DNA from: Sequoia sempervirens
Taxonomy: Eukaryota > Streptophyta > Pinopsida > Cupressales > Cupressaceae
NCBI GenBank assembly: GCA_007258455.2
Contig: VDFB02373365.1
Span: forward strand, 219,738,162-219,802,161
Direction: 5' to 3'
DNA length: 64,000 nt
Shown piece after piece: positions 19,728 through 31,731 of this stretch. The position numbers and the translations under genes were made by a program. Within the stretch, counting starts at the first letter, position 1. Each line of letters begins with the position of its first letter. The notes beneath the pieces were generated by a model, which worked only from the letters and a program-made list of their open reading frames with translations, was not told where the DNA came from and ran no database searches.

Positions 19728-21753
19728 TATGGTGAGACAAAGTGTGAGACTCATGGCATCTCACGATAAAACACTTGGTGTGGATCTTAGGTTATCTAGC
19801 TCTCTTACTCCTAGTGTTGGTAATAGTTCACAAGGTACATGGATTGTACCTTTGATACCTCTTTTTCTATGCTTACCTTACCTACAAGTGCTATTCCAAG
19901 TGCTCAAACAATGGTTGATCATATCTCTCAAGAAAACATAATGAAAATTCATGAATACTTATCCCATTTACAAGATAGCATGAGTACTGAAAACATTTCC
20001 AACACTATTATACCCGCCATAGATAGTATTCACCAAAGGATGGAAAGTGATGAAGGAGTAGAAGTTGTGCGTAACATAGATCAAATCTTTGGAAAACATA
20101 TTCCTTCCACTACCAATGGTGTTCTAGCTTCAAACAATGTGAAAAGCCGAGGAAATCAAACTCCTCCCCATTCAACTATAACCTCTATTCCCACCTATAC
20201 TAATCCTCAAGTGACCACAACGATGCAACCAAATAGCAATATCTTTCCTACCTCAAACATTTCCACTAGTTCTCCTTATACCTATGTGGCATCTAACCTT
20301 ATATCTCCTCCCCTAAGCAATCCATTCACTTGTCTGAGCCCAACACATACACACCACCACCATATTCACCTCCATCTAAAAAAAAAATAATGACCCTATC
20401 ATTAACTACCTTTTACAAATCATTTCATCCATTCAATGCCAAGTTTCCAACATAAATCAAGATCAAAATGGTCCACCTTCATAATCTATCAAAAGTAACC
20501 CATTATCCTTAGAGATATTGTGAACTTCGGTGCCACAAGGCGTAGAGATCCCTAGATTGGAGAAATATGGAGGAAAGGGAGATCCTACTAATCATGCTAA
20601 TTCGTTTACTACCTTGTGTAGTGACTTTATCCTTGAGGAAATTTTTTTGGCTAAGCTTTTTCCTCAATCCTTGGAAGACATTGCCTTGGACTAGTTTTTT
20701 GCATTACCGAATAACTCAATTTGTTCATTTAATGAACTTGATGAAGCCTTTATTAACCATTTCCAAGTGCATATGGTTCTTGAAATCACATTAGCTGATT
20801 TGATGAGATGTTAACAAAATGAGGGTGAAAAATTCACTGACTTTATTTCACGTTACCAATCGCTTTATTCCCAAATTAGTGTGAAGATTCCTGATTCTCA
20901 CCTTCAAAAGGTGTTCATAGAAAATTTACAAAGTACAATACAAGACAAGCTCACCATGATGAAATTCCCTTCCTTTATGCACTTGTGCACTACCCTTCGA
21001 GATTATCAAAATTTTGTAGGTAGTTGTGAACCAAAAACCACCTCTACCTGTCTTGAAAAGTCTAAACCTTCAAACCAAAACACCTACCAACCTTTCAAAA
21101 GACAAAATAAAAGTTTCCTTCAACTAAATTCCACCTCCCAACCTACCCAACAAGTTGATACCAAAATAGCTACTATAAAGAAGAGTAATCCTTATATCTT
21201 TGGGGATCCACAAAGACAATTTACTCCCTTACCTGACACACTTCAAAATATCATGACTCAACTAATAAACAAAAACATGCTTACCTTACTTCCCATTCAA
21301 CCTCTTGACCATAGCAAGCCATTACCTCTGAGCTTTAGATATAATTCCTATTGTGCTTATCACCAACAAAAAGGACATGATACAAAAAATTGCAAGCATC
21401 TTAAACATCTTGTGCAAAACCTCATTAATTCTAAACATATCCAAATTAGAGGTGTGAATGAAAAAGGTAATAAATCTATATCCCCCCCCAACCAAAACTT
21501 TCAAATCTTTACCAATCTCATGCCTAACCATAATATTTCATTTGTTAAGGCTAGTGAAACTAAGCCCGATGTGATGAGTATTGAAACAGATGATGATAAT
21601 ATGAACAATAACAAACAAAATCCTATGGATGATGATGAACATAATCCTATGGATACTAATGACCAAAGTCCTATTAGTACAATGATAGGAGTGATTGAAA
21701 TCGATCCTCATAAACAACAAATCAAAATGCTTATTGACATTATTTTCTCTTGA
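19728..21753 (+). pseudogene. A Gag
   Basis: Capsid-type Gag of a Tat-like element. The start near ATGGTGAGACAAAG (19,730) is matched in B. After an N-terminal region (frameshift near 19,840, another at the A-run near 20,385), the core at 20,520-21,030 reads VPQGVEIPRLEKYGGKGDP, LFPQSLEDIALD-stop-FF (Trp position), SFNELDEAF, LADLMRC, FTDFISRYQSLYSQ and LHLCTTLRDYQ-like blocks. The CX2HX4GHX4C-type knuckle CAYHQQKGHDTKNC is at about 21,352-21,394 and intact. An acidic Asp/Asn-rich stretch follows (21,560-21,690). Several stops; non-functional copy. Confidence 0.82.
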
Positions 21754-22240
21754 TTAGAAACAATCAAACATGCACTTGATGGTCCTCTTTATATAGTTGG
21801 CAAAATCAATGACAAGCCCACTCCTGGGTTTTTAATTGATCTCATCTGTGGAGAGAATGTGATCATAGAAGAAATCTTATATGTGCATGAACTCACTCAA
21901 GATAGATTTGATAAACCAAAAGCATGGATTAAAATGAATAATGGTTTTGCTCGTGCTACGATAGGATCGATCACACTCCCTTTACAAGTAGGAAAAAAAA
22001 AATTAAACGTATGATTTTACATCATCTCTAATTTAGATCAATTTCATCTAAAGTTAGGCTACAAATTGCTTCATTCCATGAATGTGGTCCCATATGTTTT
22101 CCATAGGTGCTTAAAGTTTCTAGTTGGAAATGAAATATTCGCTATCAACCATAGTGGTTTAAGACCTCCATCTTCCCTTCAAAACTTTTCCTTAGACTAT
22201 TTTTGGCCTGAGCCCATGGAACTTATAAGACCTTGAGAGG
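21754..22240 (+). pseudogene. A protease-like domain lacking the active site
   Basis: Begins LDGPLYIVGKIN. The position of the active site reads FLIDLICGENVI (21,828-21,867) where C has LVDNGSTLNV: the Asp and the later Asn-Val match but the Gly-Ser is gone. Further on come ITLPLQVG, LGYKLLHSMNVVPY and the HRCLKFLVGNE tail, matching the end of Tat proteases. A stop at 21,751-21,753 precedes it and another lies near 22,015. B and G carry the same change. Confidence 0.75.
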
Positions 22241-23060
22241 ACTTTCTTTTCTTATCCTACCAAAATTTCAAATAAAAATGCATAGCCAAGTTATCCCTTG
22301 AAAATTTTCCTCCAGCTATAATCGAACCTCCACCCCATGAAGAAAACAATATTGAGCTTAAATCCCTTCTAACTAACCAAGACCCATCCATAAAAAATCC
22401 TTTACCTATTTCCAAGAAAATTCCAAGAGGGAACCAAGCAAGTCCTAATCTACCTCCTAAAAAAATTTATAAAGGAAAAGAGAAAGTGGTTGAACAACCT
22501 TCCATGGTTTCTTCCATTCTTCCTTCACAAGAAGAAAAGGAAGCTATGGTTGATAAACCCACTCCTACACAAATATAACTTGTAAACCACAATAAAAGAA
22601 ACATATATTCTAGAGAACGTAGGTGTAGACATCATGATATTGAGCTCAAAAGATGAAAGAAGAAAACAACATAGAAAATCAAAATACAAATTTGACAGAA
22701 GCAATAAACATTGAGCCTCCTCCCTTACCAGAACCAACATACCCTACGTCTCCAACATAAAAAGGACCAACTCCTTCTATGGATATTATTATTCATCCTC
22801 ATGTTGTGGTTAAATTGGATGACGATAAAGAAAATACTAAAATTGATGAGGAAGTGCATAATGAGTTGAATTTGTTATTCTCCTCTTTCATGAGCTTAAA
22901 CAATAACAACCATGATGATCCTCCTAAACCAAGTGATTTGCCACATGTTCAACTTGGTGATTCTCCTAGTTCAGTGCTTGATGTTGTCCCTCTTGCTAGT
23001 GATCTACATTTCACATATACTGAACAAGATTGGGATGTGGATGAACTGTTGGATGGTTGA
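22241..23060 (+). pseudogene. A C-terminal tail of the gag polyprotein
   Basis: Pro/Lys-rich low-complexity coding remains (22,300-22,740), then an open piece 22,779-23,060 with acidic residues and NELNLLFSSFMSLNN, ending EQDWDVDELLDG-stop. The same ending closes the B ORF at 34,998, so this is the true end of the coding region, with no RT after it. Function unknown. Confidence 0.7.
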
Positions 23061-23574
23061 ATCGCATGTGCTTTACTAGTCTTTTATAGTTTCCTTTTCT
23101 TTTGTGTGATTACATGTGTGTAATGTGATCCCTCATATTATTTGATGTTTCCTCTCTATGTGCATTTCTCTATTTGTACCTTCATTCTTCTATATGTCAT
23201 AAGTTTTTTTTTTCCTTTTCATTGGTCTTTAGCTTTCATTTTCATTTATCTTTACTTTCCATTCATTTTTTTCTTTTTCTTTTTTCCTTTTGGAGATGAC
23301 GCAAGGCATTGAGACACCCTATGTTTCTTCCATGTTGATCCAATAGGTTTTTCATTTTTCTCTCACTCTCTTTGTGTTATTCTTCCAATTCTATGTGTAT
23401 TTGGGGAATGATGATAGTTTCAAGATCTCTAATATCATTGCAACAAAGACATATGTTGACCTCGAATACATAGATCCCTTATGTATTTCTAGGGAGAAAT
23501 GCTCTTTTCCTTTTTCTTAGTCATGTTTTGGCTACTTTAAAGTAATTTCTCACAGTATGGTATTTAGCAATTTC

Positions 23575-23587
23575 TTTAAAGTGGGGG
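23575..23587 (+). other. A internal (second) polypurine tract
   Basis: TTTAAAGTGGGGG followed by CATACATT, about 1 kb before the terminal tract. B has the same at 35,777-35,790, and G a similar one. Confidence 0.55.
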
Positions 23588-23916
23588 CATACATTGGCAT
23601 TTTTTTGGCATGATTTCATTTTCATTTTTTTTATTTAATGTTCCTTGATGCGATTTTCTTACTTCATGCGATGTTTTTACCTCTTTGTGGTGACATTGGG
23701 AGTAATTTCCTTCAACAACTTGATCTATCTCAACATATTACATTCCTCTTAGTGGTGATGAGGCACAATGCATTCCTTAAGATGTGAATCATTTATCCTT
23801 TGATTGGTCCTCTCTTGGAGACATTAGGAATGATGTCCCCTAAGGTTAATACCTCACATGAACTAAGTAAAATCCCTTTGAACATCCCTCTTTCATGTTC
23901 TGTGCATTTTTTTTCC

Positions 23917-24231
23917 TTATTAAATTCATGGAGGTATGGCTTTGATATGGTCCTCTGGGGCTCACCTAGTGAACAACTAGCTTCACTAGCCCCTGTGAGC
24001 ATGCATTTTTCTTTTTGTGCCTTATTAAATTCATAGAGGTATGGCTTTGATATGGTCCCCTAGGGCTCACCTAGTGAACAACTAGCTTCACTATCCCTTG
24101 TGTGTCTACATTTTATTTCTTTTGTCTTTATCATAGTCATGTGGGTTGGAATTTGATATGGACCTCTTGGGGCTCACCTAGTGGACAACTAGCTTCACTA
24201 GTCCTTGTGTGCATGCATTTTGTTTGCATAG
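23917..24231 (+). repeat. Three 105 bp tandem repeats in A 3' region
   Basis: Units start at 23,917, 24,022 and 24,127 with TTATTAAATTCAT / TTTATCATAGTCAT. Each contains GGGGCTCACCTAGTGAACAA then CTAGCTTCACTAGCCCC, which can form a stem (TAGTGAA with TTCACTA, outer GGGGC with GCCCC). B has a single worn copy near 36,230-36,330. Confidence 0.85.
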
Positions 24232-24587
24232 TGGAAAACACGTTCCACTTGTAAACCTTTTTGGACAAATGACCTAGACCCAATCCACAACATGTTGGAC
24301 AACCAATCAAAGCTTGATCCATTGCATTTTTCTTTTTTTCTTTTTCCTTTTTCCTTTTTCTATCTTTGATGGTGTATGTTTGTGATCTGGTTATGGATTC
24401 ATATATCATCCACAAGTGTGTTCCTTTGTGCCTATGTTGGTTTTCCATAGGATCTTGATCCTGGGGGCTTGGCCACCCTCTTGATTATTGTCATCCTATC
24501 TTACTAGCATTCATACATTTTGAACCCCTCTTGATTGCATGGTTGGCTAGTTTAGTGTGAGTTTGAAGCAAGTTCATCCTCTCACTA

Positions 24588-24601
24588 AAGTGGGGGCTAA
24601 A
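24588..24601 (+). other. A terminal polypurine tract
   Basis: AAAGTGGGGGCTAA lies just before the 3' LTR start TGTAGTGTAGG. B has AAAGTGGGGGATAA at the same place. Confidence 0.75.
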
Positions 24602-24794
24602 TGTAGTGTAGGAAAATGCATACCCTTGCATTTTCAAACTGTTTTGGGCCTGTCTTGCTTTTTTATCCTTATTTATGTCTTAATTGGTCCTATTTTGCAT
24701 CCAAAAGGCTAATAAATTATATCTTTTTATGGCTAATTTTGACAAACATTAAAGGGTAAATTATTCTAGCTATGTGTCCTTGATTTTTGGACTA

Positions 24795-24940
24795 GGACTA
24801 AGATGCTACCTAGGGAATCTTTGTCCTCCAAAGGTCTTAAGACCCTAATTTCAAATGCACCTTAAATGGGCCCCTTTTTGGAGTTTGTGCCTCGAGTTTC
24901 ATGCCTCAAGGCTAAGATGCCACTTAGGGTGTCTTAGTCC
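24795..24940. repeat. Hairpin pair in A 3' LTR U3, 114 bp apart
   Basis: 24,795-24,826 (GGACTAAGATG ... AATCTTTGTCC) and 24,909-24,940 (AGGCTAAGATGCC ... GTGTCTTAGTCC). Confidence 0.8.
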
Positions 24941-25718
24941 CCCTTAGGTTATTTTTGGGATTTAATTTCAAATCCTAGCAAGATTTAGCCTCCCTTAATT
25001 AATGATTTCATATGTAATCTTGTGGTGTAATTTCAGGATATTAAGCATGAATAAGTATAAATACAAGGTTCTTTCATTCATTTTCACAACAAGACTTTTG
25101 TGAGAGCATTCATAATAGCATAATTGAGTTCACAAGAGCATTCGAGAGAAATTCATCAAGTATTTGGAGCCATTATCAAGATTCAAGCATCATGTTAAAG
25201 ATATTCTTGCATCATGTGTGTTTTTGAGCTAACATTTATGATTTAGGGTTTTCATTCAAGCAAGCAATTCAAGTCAAGATCTATCAAGCATTCAAGCATT
25301 TCAAGATCTACATTCAATCTAGCCATTTCACACAAGTTTTTAGATTTCATAACAAGGGTCTGGTGAGTTGCAACTTAACATTTTTTTCATTCATCATTTC
25401 CCTTCTTCATTCTATTTCATTCCAAGGTTTAATTACCAACAAGGGGTTTGACCAAGAAAAAACCCCATTCACTAACAATCAACAAGTTTTCCCTCTCTTG
25501 CATGCTTGTTTTTACAGATTTAGGTTGAATACTTGAAGATCATTTGAACTGAAAAGTTGTAAAGTTGGAAAGTTTCAAATTTGCATTGAAAAGTTGTCAT
25601 CTTCGCGGAAACTCACCTATAGGCCAGATCTAGAAGTTTTAGGACCTAAGATTTGAGAAGAAGGAAGTGTAGACATTGAGCCTCAAGATCACATTCAAAG
25701 ATTTCAGAAATTCAAGAT

Positions 25719-25866
25719 GGGACTAAATCGATAGTAAGTGTGTCTTAGTCTTCCTAAGGGTATTTTATAGAGATTCTCTCATATTTTGTTTTGGCATTCA
25801 AAGATTCCACATCTACCCCGAAAAATAGTAGCAGGACTAAGAAAACAATAAGGACATCTTAATCCT
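25719..25866. repeat. Hairpin pair in A 3' LTR R/U5, 113 bp apart
   Basis: 25,719-25,751 (GGGACTAAATCG ... GTGTCTTAGTC) and 25,832-25,866 (AGGACTAAGAAA ... ACATCTTAATCCT). More decayed than in the 5' LTR. Confidence 0.7.
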
Positions 25867-26221
25867 CCCTAGCATATTTTGACAACATTTTTTTGTTTCT
25901 AGAATCCTCATTACATGTCTAGACTTCCTAGGTACATACATCCTAACTTGTTGCTTAATTTCATCATTTGCACTCATTATTTGGATTGCATTAGTAGGTT
26001 TTGTGAGTTGAATGTTAAGTTGTATTTTCCAAGATTTTGCTTGGTGGTGAACCCCTCGAAGCCTAAAGATCCCCCCATAGGTCTTCCTTATTGGAAATTG
26101 ACTCACCTTCATGTTGATAGTCAATCCAATTTGGGATCCTAGGGCATATTTGAATGACAATTAGAGAATAGTGGTGTTCTATGACCTAGGTTATAAATCA
26201 TCCCCATTCCCCTATTGTTCA

Positions 26222-29200
26222 ACGAGATAATAAGAATTAAACAATTGCATTCTTCTCCCCATGTTTCCAACACTACTCATGGACCATGACTGGTTAAAGA
26301 ATTACATGTATGTGAATAGACCAATACTGATACCATGAGAACACTGCATGTAATACTCATACCTCTGAATATCCAATATTTGTAATATTTGTAGCCCAAG
26401 TGGAAGCTCATTCAAAGTTTGGCACACTAGATCCATGCTCAACCCATGGGATATACTCGAGGAAAATGGTTTTTCACTATGGACCAAGAAATACAATCCT
26501 CAAAGGGGGAGTAGATCCATCTCAACGTTCCAAGGGAGAACCAAATTCTTGACATTTTTCCATTGGATAGGATAGATAGACATCAATAATTAAAATTTTC
26601 CCATGTTCCAAAAAATGGGGAACTCCCTCAACCCCAAATGAAGGAGCATCACAACCCTCAAGTAAGATTGGTTCCTTAGTCACACCCAAACCATCATTAC
26701 ACAAACAAGACTCTTGTTTGAACCAAAACACATAATCAAAACATACAATATCATCACACATGATTTAACATGAGGGTATAAGCAAGTGGATCATCCTAGA
26801 TGTCCACTAGACATTTATCACTAGTTGGATACCCATTATCTCAAACTTGAGTCACAAACATAACATTCACTAGTTTCTCACAACACATTATAATGCACTT
26901 TCATAACTTTAGAAACACTCATTAAAAACAAAACTTAGCCACTTTTCAATACACAAAGACCACTTCGAATTATCAAAGCATGAGCTGGTTTAAATTTGAA
27001 ACAATTACCAACACCGAATCACATCACTATCACATTGGATTTTCAAGAAGGAATTCCACATAATTCTCAATCCCCAACATGAATCTCAAAAAAAACATTA
27101 GAGCAATAAATAATTTCACCATAGATCAAAACACAATATACCACTAAGGATAAACTCCGTGTTTACAACATGATTCAACTTATAGTTCCATTGCACCAAA
27201 CTTAAGCATCATTATTAGAAACAAGATAATAACTAATAATTGATGCTAATTCATCTCATTTCCAATGTTCTACTTGAGAAATAAGATGATATTTTGCAAT
27301 GCTAAAACATCAAATCTTTTGAATAGGATAAATTTTAAACTTCGAATTATCATCACCAATAAAAGAAAGAAAGAGTTTCATCCATAGTTAAACTTCTCAC
27401 TTTCAAACAGTCAACATTAATATTTCCAAAGTTTAGGAATGTCATCAACATATGAATAAAATTTCATTAAATTCATAGTAAAGGTCACACTTGTCTAAAA
27501 TCATCAACTCAACTAGATAGTTTTCATAATTAAATTGTAACATAAACAAAATCTAGAGTAAGAAATATTCTTAATAATCAACCCATGTGTTATGGTGGAT
27601 AACTAGATTGTATTGAATTTGTAATGCACAACCAAGAGAGCATCCCCTTATGATGGACCACTTTAATACAACAATCATTAAATAATTTCTCAAGGAAATG
27701 ACTCTACATAGTTAGCATCCATCTCTATTATGCAAGTTAAAATGATGAGCATAAGTAACTTTAATTAACTACCTCCAAAACAAAATCACCCATAAACAAG
27801 ACTATTAATTATTTAAAAGCCAAAAATTTAATTTCATATAAATCCCTTTCCTTCTATTCGGCGATGAGCATTAATAATACAAAATTACCTTCCATAATAT
27901 ATTAGAGTTTCATAAGACCAAACTGTCAAAGTGTCAGGAAGAGTTGTATACAAAAAGGTGAAAGAGAAATGAGAAATTGAGTCAAGAAATTTACTAATTC
28001 CATTGACAATGAATTATTCCCATTATATAAAATGTTCCATTAACATGGTCAATCAAAAGTGGAATAAAAAGTATCCTTATATACTCATTTAATACAACTA
28101 GCTTAATAGTCACAAGTAAACTAGATGAATACAACTTTTACCTTTATTACAAACTTGTTTTAGAGGTGCAATTCTCTTGAATTATGAAATCATGCAACAT
28201 CATTTTTTTATTTACTTAACTTACCAAAATCCAAGCTCTTTTCAAATTTTCTTCTAACCATTAAGCCCAAAATAGATTATCATACCTAATTAAAGGGAGA
28301 TTGCTCACAACTATTCAAGCAATCTTATAATCTTTGACTACAATATACAACCATTCTTCAATTGAACACAACTTGAAAAAATCTAGATTGTTAGTATTCA
28401 TCATCACTTTTCAATCAATATTATCAAGTTTTTAAGGTACCAGATTTATCTAATTAAGGAACAAGTTCTTAGAAAAAAACTATACTTATATCTTACCTAA
28501 TTTTGGTCACTAATTGTGAAATATACCAACATTCCACATCTTCTACTCTTAAATCAAATGCCACCTCTAGTTGAGGCTAATACCTATCAAATAAATCTCT
28601 AAAGGTTAAATTTCTTACACACAGGAGTCAATGAATGATAAACACTTACATCAATTTTAATAGTTATAATTTGCACCCAAACTTCTATATCCTACTTTTC
28701 TCATATAATATTGGTTGAATAAAATCAATAAATAATTAAGGAACTCATCAATATTAAATTGACAACTAGTAATTGATAATACTTTTACCGAGGATATCGC
28801 AACATGTACTATTATCCCACTTAACATTAAAAACTTCATGATAACTTATGATTTTTTCTTAATAGGAATCTACATCATTCTTTAATCCAAAATGAGTTTC
28901 TTTAGCTTCTTACAAAAGCAATTACAATTAAAGAATTTTGCACAATTCTAGAAATTTAAACTTCTATTAGGACTCAACTCTAGTAAAAGTGTATAGTACC
29001 TCACAGTTTTGCATTCAAAGTAAAGGTCAACAATATCCTCTAAATAGACTATTTTGAAATTACCTCAAGAAAATGAAGCTATTGATATGTTAGTAGCAAA
29101 GCACACATTATTTCTATAGTAGAAGAAGCGATCATAGAAAAGGATCAATCTAGGGAAGTATCAAATGAGGAGAAGAATTTCTAATTGACAAGTATACATC

Positions 29201-29579
29201 ATTATTTGAAGCACAAGCTATAATTGAAAAAAATATTAAGAAAAATGAACAATTTTTTTCAAATCGGCAATTAGTTGAGGAAGAACAAGATCTTTTTTCT
29301 TAGTGATCAAAGGGAGATAAATCAATTTTTCAATTACTATCTATTATACTTGTAGTAACAAGGATACAAAGATATAACATGTAAATTAATTTGTTGGGAT
29401 TCAAAGTTAAATACCTTTAATTCAACTTTGTGAAGTAGGTTTACATTCCCATTTGTATTTTGTTCACCAATTCGAGGATTCACTCAACTTGCATGGCATA
29501 GAATGTAATCAATGTTGTATTCTCATTCTTTTTCTTGCCTTTTCGCCCAAAGTGTCACAACCTAGTGCTCTGATACCTA
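26222..29579 (-). mobile_element. Element D: inner region, no recognisable proteins
   Basis: About 3.4 kb of AT-rich sequence. Its right end is a primer-binding site next to an LTR (29,565-29,580), so I assign it to the inside of a minus-strand element. Its left end is cut by element A. The 26,522-26,761 minus ORF and the following few hundred bases are unusually open but I do not recognise them. No gag, RT or integrase motif was seen. Very old debris. Confidence 0.4.
29565..29579 (-). other. D primer-binding site (initiator Met type)
   Basis: The minus strand reads AGGTATCAGAGCACT right after the LTR end GGGTATTACA, matching the initiator-Met PBS core GGTATCAGAGC. Confidence 0.6.
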
Positions 29580-29647
29580 TGTAATACCCTTCCCAAGATT
29601 AATCTAATAAAATGATACAAAGTAACTAAATAAGAGATGTAAGTAAT
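29580..29647 (-). repeat. D 5' LTR, first piece
   Basis: TGTAATACCCTTCCC on the plus strand, the CA-end of a minus-strand LTR. After 68 bases B interrupts it, and it resumes at 38,353. Confidence 0.55.
29643..29647. repeat. Target-site duplication of B, left (GTAAT)
   Basis: GTAAT before B is repeated at 38,353-38,357 after it. Confidence 0.9.
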
Positions 29648-30089
29648 TACATTGTAGAAAAATTGACCCTTGTCATTTTCATGGTATTTTAGGCCTTGCT
29701 TCATGATGTTTGGTGTATTTTTCTCTAATTTTATGTCATAACATTGCTTGAACATTCATATTTAGATACTAAAATTCAAATAATGACGTCTTGTGAAGGT
29801 GTTGAGAAGTGTTGTAAAACATTTCTACACTCTTCTAGACACTATCCATTACAATTTACCTAAAAATCACCTTTTCATCACTAAACAAGTCCTATTTTGA
29901 AGTGTTGTAAAGTCTTGTAACAAGATTTCATGCTTTTCTAGGCATAACTTCACTATTTATGCCTTTCTTATGTTTTATTTGACCCCTTTATGCTCTTATA
30001 AGCCTTAATTAAGCGCATTTTTGAATGTAAGCCTAACAAACAACATTAAATGCAAGATAATTTCCAACACCCATTTTTAGGTCCTAGGT

Positions 30090-30123
30090 GGAACCCATTC
30101 ACCATGGGTGGTGAATGAGTCCC
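30090..30123. repeat. Hairpin in B 5' LTR U3
   Basis: GGAACCCATTCACCA and TGGTGAATGAGTCCC; the inner arms CATTCACCA/TGGTGAATG pair perfectly. It lies about 140 bp before the TATA box. The equivalent is at 37,175-37,208. Confidence 0.85.
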
Positions 30124-30230
30124 CCTTGGCTCCAAATTTAAAATATTTTAAATTTTCTTTCAGGTTATTATTCAAAATCACTTGATGTCATCTTGTGATG
30201 AGGTATTAATAGGTTACTAAGGCGCAAGAA

Positions 30231-30243
30231 AGTATAAATAAGT
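30231..30243 (+). promoter_or_regulatory. TATA box of B 5' LTR
   Basis: AGTATAAATAAGTG, with TGTATAAATTAGTG at the same place in the 3' LTR (37,316). Confidence 0.6.
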
Positions 30244-30739
30244 GTTTTTACATCTATTCTAACCCCCATTCATTCAATTATTCAATCACACAACACATTC
30301 AATCATTCAAGCATCTTATAACATCAACTCAAGCACTGTTTAAGAATTTTGGAGCATCCATTGATACAACTTTGAATTTTCATCAACAAGGGTTTGGTAA
30401 GTTGATAGAATTTGCATGTTATTTGTTTATCATTCCCTTTCATTTCATTATTTCATTAAGGGTTTGACCAGGGAAAACCCCTTTTTGCTAACCCTCAACC
30501 ATTTTTCCTCTCTTCCATGTGTGTTTGTAGATCTATGTATGTAGATTTAACAAGAATTTAGGTGATTGAGGATTGGTCAACAATTCAACTAGGTGGTTCA
30601 AGTCAAATCAATCATATTTCAAGCTTGGAGAAGGTATTTTATCTATTTCCTACATAATTGACTTTGGCAACCTAACAAGCAAACATTTCCAGATCTGGTG
30701 CTGTAGAGTTGTCTCCTAATTTCTCAAAAATTTGGGAGA

Positions 30740-30890
30740 GGACTGATTTACCACTAGTGGTGAATGAGTCCCACCTTAAGGCTGAAAATATAGATTTTGT
30801 CAGATTCTAGATCCCGACAGTTAGAAACTTGCTTCCGATAGTTTTTCACCAGTAGGAGGACTAATTCACCACACTGGGTGAATGAGTCTC
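30740..30890. repeat. Hairpin pair in B 5' LTR R/U5, 118 bp apart
   Basis: 30,740-30,771 (GGACTGATTTACCACT / AGTGGTGAATGAGTCC) and 30,858-30,890 (GGACTAATTCACC / GGGTGAATGAGTC). Confidence 0.85.
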
Positions 30891-31246
30891 ACTGTTGATT
30901 TTCAATAATTTTTGACAACATTTAGACCATTCCAAATCTCTCAAATCTTGCCTAGGTGCACTCTAATTCAACCTTTCTCTTTCTATTTTGCATTTTATTC
31001 ATTCTTAGTTCATTGTTTGCATATCACATTGTGTTTTCCAACATTGCCTAAATCTTAGTTTTGCATTCATAATCAGTCATTTAAATCACATGATTGCATT
31101 TAGATCACTTCGTTTAGCTTAGATAACATCACACATAACATAATTTGAATGAACCCCCTAGCATTTTTGGCCCTACCTCTCTCCTTTTAGGTGAAAAACC
31201 CTAGAAGAGCTAGAGAAGTGCATTGGTGCCAAAAATCTATGGTTCA

Positions 31247-31259
31247 TTTTGGTGAACCT
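31247..31259 (+). other. B primer-binding site
   Basis: TTTTGGTGAACCT after the LTR end GGTTCA, as in A, C and G. Confidence 0.75.
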
Positions 31260-31515
31260 GCATTTTGAAAAAAAATCATTTTTGATTTCATTTGCATATT
31301 GCATCCTAGATTACATTTTCATCAGCATTTAATTAAGATATTGTTTTGTTTTTGCATTCTAGGACTTCTCATATTGCAAGCTTTGTGTAGATTTCATTCT
31401 TGGATTACATATCAGTGAAAAAATAAAAAATATGCATTTTGCATCCTTAATTGCATTTTGAAAGGCATCCGAATCATTTTAAAATTCTTGAAAAACACAA
31501 AAAAATATCATACTT

Positions 31516-31547
31516 GGACTCATTCGCCACATTGTGTGAATCAGTCC
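31516..31547. repeat. Hairpin in B leader
   Basis: GGACTCATTCGCCACA / TGTGTGAATCAGTCC. In the transcript leader, before the Gag start. Confidence 0.8.
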
Positions 31548-31731
31548 CTCTGCAGTTCTTACATAATATTTTATGGCATTTGCCTCCATTTTTTTTTTTT
31601 GTAGTTACTTGTTGGTTAAAATTACCAGAATTTATGTTATTTGCATCTAGAACTCATAGATTTCCTTGCATTTACATTCACCCCATATTTTGTGGTACTT
31701 GTATGAGTGTTTGGTGCCCCATGATAATACT

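Larger units (their letters stand above)
23061..24584 (+). other. A 3' non-coding region
   Basis: About 1.5 kb between stop codon and polypurine tract, with long T-runs and no ORF of note. It contains a GATGACGCAAGGCATTGAGAC motif region (23,288-23,345) also found in B and G, an internal polypurine tract (23,575), and a triple 105-bp repeat (23,917-24,231). Much of it aligns with 35,000-36,720 of B, so it is conserved non-coding sequence of the family. Confidence 0.7.
17447..26221 (+). mobile_element. Element A: gag-only Ty3/gypsy element
   Basis: 5' LTR (17,447-18,951, missing about 122 bases at its start), primer-binding site, leader with two hairpins, a degraded gag with zinc knuckle, a protease-like domain, a conserved tail ending ...DWDVDELLDG-stop at 23,060, about 1.5 kb of 3' non-coding sequence, polypurine tract, and 3' LTR (24,602-26,221). 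There is no RT, RNase H or integrase. Element B has the same plan and the same C-terminal end, so lack of pol is a property of the family and not a local deletion. After the 3' LTR comes ACGAG; its partner should lie left of the window. Confidence 0.88.
24602..26221 (+). repeat. A 3' LTR
   Basis: 1,620 bp, TGTAGTG...TTGTTCA, complete. TATA box at 25,054. Hairpin pairs at 24,795/24,909 and 25,719/25,832. GGGGTTTGACC/AAACCCC block at 25,443-25,466. Confidence 0.88.
29648..31246 (+). repeat. B 5' LTR
   Basis: 1,599 bp, TACATTGTAG...GGTTCA. TATA box AGTATAAATA at 30,231. Hairpins at 30,090, 30,740 and 30,858. GGGTTTGACC/AAAACCCC block at 30,459-30,481. A GTGAAAAACCCTAG block near 31,191. Confidence 0.93.
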
